The notes under the pieces are model-generated. The model was not told where the DNA came from, ran no database searches, and saw only the letters and a program-made list of their open reading frames with translations. From NCBI GenBank assembly GCA_035254305.1, contig DATFAS010000177.1:1-14286 (forward strand): a stretch of DNA of 14,286 nt. Reading direction: 5' to 3'. Made by a program: the position numbers and the translations under genes. This DNA is from DATFAS01 sp035254305 (GTDB taxonomy: Bacteria; Bacillota; Bacilli; Aneurinibacillales; RAOX-1). Below are positions 5,589 to 11,360 of this stretch, one piece after another (within the stretch, counting starts at the first letter, position 1; each line of letters starts with the position of its first letter).

Positions 5589-6856
5589 ACGATCTCCTCT
5601 TCTTTTGGAATAGGTAGCAAAAAGGTAAATCGACTATATTCACCCTCTGAGCTTTCTACCAGTATTTTTCCTTTATGTGATTCTGCAATTCCAAGACTTA
5701 CTGATAAACCTAATCCTGTTCCCTTCTGATCGGCTTTTGTCGTGAAGAAGGGATTAAAGATATCCGGCAGGTATTCTTGTTTAATGCCAATACCATTATC
5801 TTTGACGGAAATGCCAACATATAGAACGCTTTCAACTTCCGTTAATAGGGTTTCTATCTGTATGGTTGGATGCTCCTGATGCTGTGCAGCATCTCTAGCA
5901 TTAAGAAGAAGATTAATTAATACTTGTTCAATTTGGTAGCGGCTTCCTTTCACTTTTGGGAGATCTGGCTGGAACCTTTTGTCTACTATAATCCCTGATA
6001 CCTTTAGTTGATATCCAATCAAACCACACACATCTTCCACTAAATCGTGCACATCAAGATCTTCGAATATGTATTCATCCTGCCTAGAGAAGGTTAGGAG
6101 ATTCTGGATAATCTTCTTACTTCGCAAGCCGCATTGGTAAATCCCCTCAAGCATCCGTGTTTGGCGTTCTTCTTGAAATTCGCGGAGAAGAAGTTGAGTA
6201 TTCCCTAAGATCGCAGTCAATGGACTATTTAATTCATGCGCAACCCCTGCTGCCATCTCTCCGATCGCTGCCAATTTAGCAGATTGGATCAATTGGGCTT
6301 CAATTTTTACCTTTTCACAGACATCTTTATAAAGAAGAATATTCTCAATGGCAATCCCTGCATAATCGACCATCCCTCTGAAAAATTCAAGCTCCTCTGC
6401 CTTAAAGCTTTGCTTACTCATCATGGTAAGAAAACCAAAAGAATGATCCGTGTGACTTTGCAGTAATACGGTCACGATCACATGACCCCGAAATTCACCG
6501 GCTAGGATTTCGTCTAATTGCTGGGGGGAAAGCTTTTCCTTCTGTCTCCAGGGTAGAACAATCTTAGAAGGAGTCCCGGATGAATAGTCAATCATAAATA
6601 AAGAAAGTGACGACTTTTCTACTAAGGTTAAGACTAATTGGTCGAAGGAAATCATTTGGTGAAGCTGGAAGGCAATATATTCCGTCACCTCTTCCCAGGA
6701 CATATTGACATGGATGCGTATGAGCTGGTTCCTGATTTCTAGTTGTTTATTTTTTATCTGCATTTCTTGCACTAACTCAGTTAGTTCCACATAGTAATTC
6801 TTTCGCGAGGAACGGATTCCTGTTAGTCTTTCTAGCATCTCTATCTTTTTATCCAT
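5585..6856 (-). CDS. Cytoplasmic GAF-domain sensor histidine kinase
   Basis: A 423-residue HisKA-type sensor kinase with no membrane segment. An N-terminal helix (1-45) is followed by a GAF-like domain (about 45-175) and a dimerisation/phosphoacceptor helix with the H-box GEMAAGVAHELNSPL (His207). The HATPase_c domain follows, with N-box NLLLNARDAA (315-324), G1 DNGIGI (353-358), F-box FNPFFTTK (367-374) and G2 GTGLGL (379-384). All catalytic motifs are intact. The ATG at 6856 is preferred because GGAGG lies 5 bases upstream. The ATG at 6868 would place that site inside the coding sequence. The gene overlaps the end of the upstream alcohol dehydrogenase gene by 8 bases and the regulator gene by 4, so the three are coupled. 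A soluble GAF input suggests a small intracellular signal, plausibly linked to alcohol or aldehyde metabolism, but no ligand can be read from sequence. Confidence 0.95.
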   Translation of the reverse strand: MDKKIEMLERLTGIRSSRKNYYVELTELVQEMQIKNKQLEIRNQLIRIHVNMSWEEVTEYIAFQLHQMISFDQLVLTLVEKSSLSLFMIDYSSGTPSKIVLPWRQKEKLSPQQLDEILAGEFRGHVIVTVLLQSHTDHSFGFLTMMSKQSFKAEELEFFRGMVDYAGIAIENILLYKDVCEKVKIEAQLIQSAKLAAIGEMAAGVAHELNSPLTAILGNTQLLLREFQEERQTRMLEGIYQCGLRSKKIIQNLLTFSRQDEYIFEDLDVHDLVEDVCGLIGYQLKVSGIIVDKRFQPDLPKVKGSRYQIEQVLINLLLNARDAAQHQEHPTIQIETLLTEVESVLYVGISVKDNGIGIKQEYLPDIFNPFFTTKADQKGTGLGLSVSLGIAESHKGKILVESSEGEYSRFTFLLPIPKEEEIV

Positions 6857-8015
6857 GAATTCCTCCATAGAGAGCCTGTTTGAAGAGCATTTTAATATCT
6901 TCCACTTTCATATCCCTAGGATTTGTAAACATACAAGCGTCTTGTGCAGCATTCTGACTTAAGGTGTCAAGCTGTTCTTCCTGTAGTCCTAGATTAGATA
7001 ATGATTCGGGGATCTCTAAATCTCTTGCTAATTCTTTGACGGCTTTGATCGCGCTTTTGGCTGCTTGGTTGAAACCTAATCCCTCCGTAGACTCCCCGAA
7101 TGCTTCTGCCATTTTCTTATACTTCTTAGGACATGCAATATAGTTATATTCCATTACATAGGGAAGGAGGATCGCGTTAGATTCTCCGTGCGGTGTATCC
7201 AAAAGTCCACCAAGCTGATGGGACATAGCATGTACGGCTCCAAGAATCGCATTAGAAAAAGCAATACCTGCTTGGAGGCTCGCCATGGCAATGGCTTCTT
7301 TTGCCTCTTGATTATATTTGCCTGCAGTAGAAGGTCTTAAATATTTGGAAATGAGATGAATGGCCTCTAGAGAATAGCCCTCAGTCAGTGAAGTGGCAGC
7401 GAGTGAGATATAGGATTCAATGGCATGTGTTAAGGCATCCATCCCCGTATTCGCTGTAAGATGACTGTCCATCGTCATAAGGGTTTGCGGATCGACGATG
7501 GCAATGTCGGGTACTAATGATTTGGAGATCAATGTCATTTTTAACTTTCTTGTAGAATCTGTAATGATGGAAAATTGAGATACCTCAGACCCTGAACCGG
7601 CAGTTGTTGGTAGTAAGACCATCGGGGGGAGCGGATGCTTAATTCGATCTACTCCTTCATATTGTTGAATGGTTCCTCCATTGGTAGATAACAGCGCAAC
7701 CGCTTTGGCTGCATCCAGTGCACTACCTCCACCGATACCAACCACAGAATTACATTCACTAGAGAGATATTCTTTTAAACCGCTTGCAATTTCATAATCC
7801 TTAGGGTTAGAGGATACGTCTAACCACAAGTGATAGTCGAGATGGCTGCTTCTCAGATACTTAATAACTTGCTCGCACCAGCCAGCATTTGCTACCCCTT
7901 GATCGCTAACAACAAATACCTTCTTGGCTCCTAACCGACATAAGCTTTCTCCGATTTGAGCTAGGGAGTTCTTTCCAAAGATAATTTCAGGTGTATTAAA
8001 TTTGAAAATCTGCAT
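6849..8015 (-). CDS. Iron-containing (group III) alcohol dehydrogenase, second copy
   Basis: A 388-residue NAD(P)-dependent Fe-ADH that interconverts an alcohol and an aldehyde or ketone in the cytoplasm. The N-terminal nucleotide-binding half carries GGGSALD (95-101) and TTAGSGSE (137-144). The C-terminal metal-binding half carries the four expected ligands: Asp193 and His197 in GMDALTHAIE, His262 in VHAMSHQLGG and His276 in DTPHGESNA. Full length for the family. The start is the ATG at 8015, behind AGAGAGAGGG. It is clearly a different subgroup from the other dehydrogenase in the locus: the N-terminus and the 60-80 region differ, while the metal site is the same. A strong terminator precedes it, so it needs either readthrough or an internal promoter that I could not identify. 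It overlaps the kinase gene by 8 bases, physically linking the enzyme to its presumed sensor. Substrate unknown. Confidence 0.93.
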   Translation of the reverse strand: MQIFKFNTPEIIFGKNSLAQIGESLCRLGAKKVFVVSDQGVANAGWCEQVIKYLRSSHLDYHLWLDVSSNPKDYEIASGLKEYLSSECNSVVGIGGGSALDAAKAVALLSTNGGTIQQYEGVDRIKHPLPPMVLLPTTAGSGSEVSQFSIITDSTRKLKMTLISKSLVPDIAIVDPQTLMTMDSHLTANTGMDALTHAIESYISLAATSLTEGYSLEAIHLISKYLRPSTAGKYNQEAKEAIAMASLQAGIAFSNAILGAVHAMSHQLGGLLDTPHGESNAILLPYVMEYNYIACPKKYKKMAEAFGESTEGLGFNQAAKSAIKAVKELARDLEIPESLSNLGLQEEQLDTLSQNAAQDACMFTNPRDMKVEDIKMLFKQALYGGIHG

Positions 8016-8078
8016 AAAATCCCTCTCTCTATTTTTAATCTATTCTATCATTTTATATAGAAGGAATAAACTTATTGT

Positions 8079-8110
8079 ATAATAAAAATCCCCCTACGAA
8101 TGTAGGAGGA
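8079..8110 (-). terminator. Intrinsic terminator between the DUF4242 gene and the second ADH gene
   Basis: On the minus strand, TCCTCCTAC and GTAGGGGGA form a 9-bp stem (one G-T wobble) around a 4-base ATTC loop, followed at once by TTTTTATTAT. It lies 22 bases after the DUF4242 stop. All features of a strong terminator are present, so transcription from the sigma-54 promoter should drop sharply before the second dehydrogenase and the regulators. Confidence 0.85.
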
Positions 8111-8132
8111 AGTCACTTCAGACTTTATCTTG

Positions 8133-8405
8133 CTATTCTGCTGTAGTCGGGTCAATGATGTTTTGTATTTCCAATACTTGATCAGCCGGAAATCCGCCAC
8201 TCTGCGCATGTTCTTTAATAGTTTGGGCATCCGGAGCAATGTAAATGCAATAAATAGCATCTCCTGTGACATAGCTTTGAACCCATTGAATCTGAGGTCC
8301 CATATCACGAAGGATGCCGCAAGATTTCTGTGAAATAGCTTGAAGTTCCCCTGAAGTGAGCTTCCCAGCATTAGGAATTTTGCGTTCGATTAGAAACTTT
8401 GGCAT
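8133..8405 (-). CDS. DUF4242 (SCO4226-like nickel-binding family) small protein
   Basis: A 90-residue protein that matches the DUF4242 family along its whole length: MPKFLIERKIPNAGKL at the start, the ISQKSCGILRDMGPQIQWVQ segment, SYVTGDAIYCIYIAPD, the HAQSGGFPADQV block and the terminal IDPTTAE. The family has a ferredoxin-like fold, and its Streptomyces member SCO4226 is known as a nickel-binding protein. No signal peptide. GAGAGGGGAAG lies upstream of the ATG at 8405. It is located between two metal-dependent alcohol dehydrogenase genes, with hairpins on both sides that make it a separate expression segment. A metal-handling or accessory role for the dehydrogenases is a reasonable but untested inference. 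Confidence 0.9.
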   Translation of the reverse strand: MPKFLIERKIPNAGKLTSGELQAISQKSCGILRDMGPQIQWVQSYVTGDAIYCIYIAPDAQTIKEHAQSGGFPADQVLEIQNIIDPTTAE

Positions 8406-8473
8406 GACAACGACTTCCCCTCTCTTTTTATTTTTTCTTCAATCTTTTAATTTAAGAAAAATAGTTATAAAGA

Positions 8474-8503
8474 GGGAGTCACTTCTAGCTATTAGTGACC
8501 CCC
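8474..8503 (-). terminator. Intercistronic hairpin after the first ADH gene (attenuator or weak terminator)
   Basis: On the minus strand GGGGGTCACT pairs with AGTGACTCCC over 10 bp (one G-T wobble) around a 10-base loop, starting 13 bases after the dehydrogenase stop. It is followed by TCTTTATAACTATTTTTC, an interrupted T-tract. It would partly terminate transcription or protect the upstream message, so that the first dehydrogenase is made in excess of the genes behind it. Confidence 0.6.
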
Positions 8504-8516
8504 GTAAGTTTATCTA

Positions 8517-9674
8517 TTAATAAGCTGCTCGAATAATGGCTTGAACTTCATCAAGCGTTGCTTTTCTTGGATTTGTGAATGAGCATGCATCCTTCATAGC
8601 ATTTTCAGCAAGAAGAGGAATATCCTCTAATTTCGCACCTAGTTCAGTAAATCCTTTAGGAATGTTCACATCCTCTGCAAGAGTTACGATCGCATCTAGA
8701 GCCTTCTCTGCAGCTGCACGAGTAGATAGACCGCTTACATCTTCTCCTAGAGCAACGGCGATATCAACAAAACGCTCCGGACAAGCAATGAGGTTGAATC
8801 TTTCTACATGTGGTAAGAGGATCGCATTGCAGACACCGTGTGGTAGATTGTAGAATCCGCCAAATTGGTGAGCAATTCCGTGTACATAACCTAGAGATGC
8901 ATTGTTAAAGGCCATACCTGCCAATAACTGAGCATAGGACATATTATCACGAGCTTCAATATCTTCACCATTGGCTACAGCAGCACGCAAGCTCTTGCTG
9001 ATTAACCGGATCGCTTGAAGGGCACAAGCGTCTGTAATGGGTGTTGCTATAGTCGATACATAGGCTTCAACCGCATGTGTTAAAGCATCCATACCAGTCG
9101 CTGCTGTTAATGCTGATGGCTTCTTGACTGTTAAGATTGGGTCATTAATGGAAATGGTTGGAGTCACGTGCTTGTCTACGATAGCCATTTTGATATGACG
9201 TTCCGAGTCAGTGATGATACAAAAACGTGTCATTTCACTAGCTGTACCAGATGTTGTATTAATCGCTACCATTGAAACCATAGGAGATTTAGAAATATCT
9301 ACACCCTCATAATCATGAATTCGCCCGCCATTTGCTGCAACCAAGCCAATCCCTTTAGCACAATCGTGGGAGCTTCCTCCACCTAAGGAAACAATAATGT
9401 CACAGCCTTCGTTTCTGTATGCTGCCAAACCTGCTTCTACATTCTTATCTGTTGGATTTGGTTCTGCTCCAGGGAAAATGGACGCTTCTATTCCTGCTTC
9501 GCGTATGTAACCAGCAATCTGATCTGCTACACCAAATTTAAATAAACCAGCATCAGTAACAATCAATGCTTTTGTTTTACCTAGGGATTTGATTCGTGCT
9601 CCAACTTCTTTAACAGCTCCAATTCCCATTAGGTTTACACTTGGCATAAAAAACCCGTAAACTTGCTCTCCCAT
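8517..9674 (-). CDS. Fe-dependent alcohol dehydrogenase, methanol/1,3-propanediol dehydrogenase-like
   Basis: A 385-residue group III alcohol dehydrogenase that reads as a close relative of the NAD-dependent methanol dehydrogenases of Bacillus methanolicus and of 1,3-propanediol dehydrogenases. Shared blocks are FFMPSVNL at the start, AEPNPTDKNVEAGLAAY, GGGSSHD (98-104), VAANGGRIHDYEGVD, MAIVDKHVTPT and FNNASLGYVHGIAHQFGGFYNLPHGVCNA. The metal ligands Asp196, His200, His265 and His279 are all present. The coenzyme-region motif is NTTSGTASE rather than the NTTAGTGSE I recall for the methanol enzyme, a small deviation. The ATG at 9674 is chosen because AGGGAG at 9685-9690 lies about 10 bases upstream; the GTG at 9683 is too close to it. 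As the first gene behind a sigma-54 promoter it is the primary output of the locus. Whether it acts on methanol, ethanol, butanol or diols cannot be decided from sequence. Confidence 0.94.
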   Translation of the reverse strand: MGEQVYGFFMPSVNLMGIGAVKEVGARIKSLGKTKALIVTDAGLFKFGVADQIAGYIREAGIEASIFPGAEPNPTDKNVEAGLAAYRNEGCDIIVSLGGGSSHDCAKGIGLVAANGGRIHDYEGVDISKSPMVSMVAINTTSGTASEMTRFCIITDSERHIKMAIVDKHVTPTISINDPILTVKKPSALTAATGMDALTHAVEAYVSTIATPITDACALQAIRLISKSLRAAVANGEDIEARDNMSYAQLLAGMAFNNASLGYVHGIAHQFGGFYNLPHGVCNAILLPHVERFNLIACPERFVDIAVALGEDVSGLSTRAAAEKALDAIVTLAEDVNIPKGFTELGAKLEDIPLLAENAMKDACSFTNPRKATLDEVQAIIRAAY

Positions 9675-9721
9675 TCTTAACACTCTCCCTTATCCATTTT
9701 TGTTTTACGATAATATACAGT

Positions 9722-9737
9722 AGCAAGAATGATGCCA
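9722..9737 (-). promoter_or_regulatory. Sigma-54 (RpoN) promoter of the alcohol dehydrogenase locus
   Basis: On the minus strand TGGCAT-CATTC-TTGC matches the -24/-12 consensus TGGCAC-N5-TTGC, with the invariant GG and GC at the required spacing. The predicted start is near 9711, about 37 bases before the ATG. An activator with an intact GAFTGA loop is encoded in the same locus, which strongly supports the call. Confidence 0.88.
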
Positions 9738-9739
9738 AA

Positions 9740-9754
9740 TATAAAACGCTTACA
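9740..9754 (-). promoter_or_regulatory. cre-like CcpA site next to the sigma-54 promoter
   Basis: The minus-strand sequence TGTAAGCGTTTTAT (9754-9741) fits the catabolite-responsive element consensus WTGNAANCGNWNNCW except at the conserved C near the 3' end. It abuts the -24 element, so CcpA bound here would block either the polymerase or activator contact. This would place the operon under carbon catabolite repression. The match is imperfect and could be chance. Confidence 0.45.
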
Positions 9755-9780
9755 TTTCGTGAAATCCGATCCTTTTTGCT

Positions 9781-9842
9781 ACAATTTTTTGGCTAAATGG
9801 ACGAAAAAACGGCTTATCGGACAAATTATTGGCACTCGTACC
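9781..9842 (-). promoter_or_regulatory. Tandem 20-bp repeats, candidate enhancer sites for the NtrC-type regulator
   Basis: On the plus strand GGCTAAATGGAC (9791-9802) and GGCTTATCGGAC (9811-9822) match at 9 of 12 positions. A degenerate third copy starts with GGCA at 9831. Each is preceded by a 10-base A/T-rich block beginning AC, so the unit is exactly 20 bp. The sites lie about 80-130 bases upstream of the predicted sigma-54 start, the usual place for enhancer-binding sites. Two-helical-turn spacing would align activator dimers on one DNA face. Confidence 0.65.
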
Positions 9843-9860
9843 AACTGTTTCCATAAAAAT

Positions 9861-9910
9861 CTTTAATAATGATAAGAGGAGCAGATTTTTAAGCTGCTCC
9901 TCTTATCATT
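9861..9910 (-). terminator. Perfect 17-bp-stem terminator of the ABC export operon
   Basis: AATGATAAGAGGAGCAG (9868-9884) is exactly complementary to CTGCTCCTCTTATCATT (9894-9910), with a 9-base loop. It begins 10 bases after the stop of the membrane-fusion protein gene. On the minus strand it is followed by ATTAAAGATTTTTA. It also insulates the enhancer region of the dehydrogenase locus from readthrough. Confidence 0.88.
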
Positions 9911-9920
9911 CGTATCTCAA

Positions 9921-11345
9921 TCACTTTCCCTTAGGCTCACTTACTCTTTTCCCCGGTTTTAATCCCTCTTGCTCAGGGTTTTTAATCACAACGTCACCTT
10001 CATTTAGGCCGTTCTCGATAACGGCCAGTTCATCAGTTTCCATTCCCTTTTGCACCTTTTGAATCACAGCTTTTCCATTTCGAACGGTCCACAGCGCTTC
10101 ACCATCTTCGTAAGGAAATAGAGCAGATTTGGGCACAGCCAATTGATTCGGCTCCTCTAAGGTTGTAAACACAACATCTAGAGCATATCCTGGTTTCCAT
10201 TCAGCCATCTGATCATCCGGTTCAATCGTTACCTTTACCTTTTGCTGAGTTAACCCAAATGCAGATATTTTCTCTTCCGCTGCTGGTGCGATAGCTTTCA
10301 CTGTACCAGCGAATGTGTAATCTTTATCTTTTCTCTTTTGCACTAATTTGACCTTCATGCCTTCCTTCACACCGATGACATCCTCTGTCAGCACATACAC
10401 CTTTACTTCCAAGTCATTTAAGGATGTGAGAGTTAATAGCGGAGTTTGAGGTTTGACCATAGTCCCTTCCTTTACACTCCATTCCTTTATCATCCCATCG
10501 ATTGGGGAAACAATATTTCTATTCGCTAATTGATACTCTACTTGATGAATTTGTGCATCGACAGCTTCTTTAAGGCCTTGATAATACTCTCTGTTATTCC
10601 CCGTTCCGTTTGGTCCCTGCTCTAATTCCTGAGTCAGAATTTTTATTTGTGTTTGGATCGCGTTCTTAAGGCCGCTGTAATATTGATCTGTTCCAGATAT
10701 TGGAGACGCTTGTTCTCCAATCAGGCTGAGGGCTTGCTCCTGCTGCTTCAGATTATTCTCAAGCTGTTCAACCGCCCTCTCAGCATGATCCCATTCATTC
10801 TTCGAAACAGCATGGTTTTCATATAATGTTTTAATTTTGCTATAGTCCTCTTTACTCTGCTCAAGCTGTCTCTTGGTTTCATCCACCACCAGCTGTTGCT
10901 GATTGATTTGAGCCTGATAGGGACTTCGATTGGCTTGTTTTTCCTGTCCCTGAATACTTTCAAGTTGACCCTTTAGTTGCCCAAGCTGCTGTTCGATATC
11001 CTGAGCACTCTTCTTTTCCTGACCACTCAAGCTCATTTCCTGTGCTTGCAATTGCTGAAGTTGATACTCAAGATCCTTCGATTCGATACTAGCGAGTTGG
11101 TCTCCTTTTTTCACTGTCTGTCCCTCTTTGAGCTTAAGCGATAGGATCTCTCCACTGATCAAGCTATAGATTGGGCGTTCCGTTGCAGCTGTGACGATCC
11201 CTTCCTCCTTGAAGGATTGTGACACGGTTTGCTTCTGGACTTTAAGCAACTCTGCATCCAGCGGTTTAAGGGCTCCATAGATCATATATCCCATCAACCC
11301 CATCACCCATAGAATACCTGCTGCCCATTTAACCCGTTTTTTCAA
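9921..11345 (-). CDS. HlyD/MacA-like membrane-fusion (adaptor) protein of an ABC exporter
   Basis: A 474-residue adaptor with a single N-terminal membrane anchor (about 7-25). Two lipoyl half-motifs (about 57-90 and 274-306) are separated by a long helical hairpin (91-270). Beta-barrel and membrane-proximal domains follow (307-474). The hairpin contains an internal near-duplication with a 32-residue period: YYSGLKNAIQTQI (222-234) and YYQGLKEAVDAQI (254-266). The start is a TTG at 11345, six bases after AGGGG and 15 bases after the permease stop; no suitable ATG precedes the membrane anchor. In a Gram-positive cell such adaptors (YknX type) work with a MacB-like permease without an outer-membrane channel. 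It is the last gene of the operon, directly before a strong terminator. The exported substrate is unknown. Confidence 0.92.
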   Translation of the reverse strand: MKKRVKWAAGILWVMGLMGYMIYGALKPLDAELLKVQKQTVSQSFKEEGIVTAATERPIYSLISGEILSLKLKEGQTVKKGDQLASIESKDLEYQLQQLQAQEMSLSGQEKKSAQDIEQQLGQLKGQLESIQGQEKQANRSPYQAQINQQQLVVDETKRQLEQSKEDYSKIKTLYENHAVSKNEWDHAERAVEQLENNLKQQEQALSLIGEQASPISGTDQYYSGLKNAIQTQIKILTQELEQGPNGTGNNREYYQGLKEAVDAQIHQVEYQLANRNIVSPIDGMIKEWSVKEGTMVKPQTPLLTLTSLNDLEVKVYVLTEDVIGVKEGMKVKLVQKRKDKDYTFAGTVKAIAPAAEEKISAFGLTQQKVKVTIEPDDQMAEWKPGYALDVVFTTLEEPNQLAVPKSALFPYEDGEALWTVRNGKAVIQKVQKGMETDELAVIENGLNEGDVVIKNPEQEGLKPGKRVSEPKGK

Positions 11346-11360
11346 TCTCTTCCCCTCCCC

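Noticed and set aside
8016..8078. Internal sigma-A or sigma-54 promoter for the second ADH gene
   Set aside because: There are TATAAA-like stretches on the minus strand, but no acceptable -35 at 16-18 bases and no GG...GC sigma-54 pair.
8072..8371. Minus-strand open frame of 99 codons overlapping the DUF4242 gene
   Set aside because: It is an out-of-frame shadow. The DUF4242 frame is conserved end to end and has the ribosome binding site.
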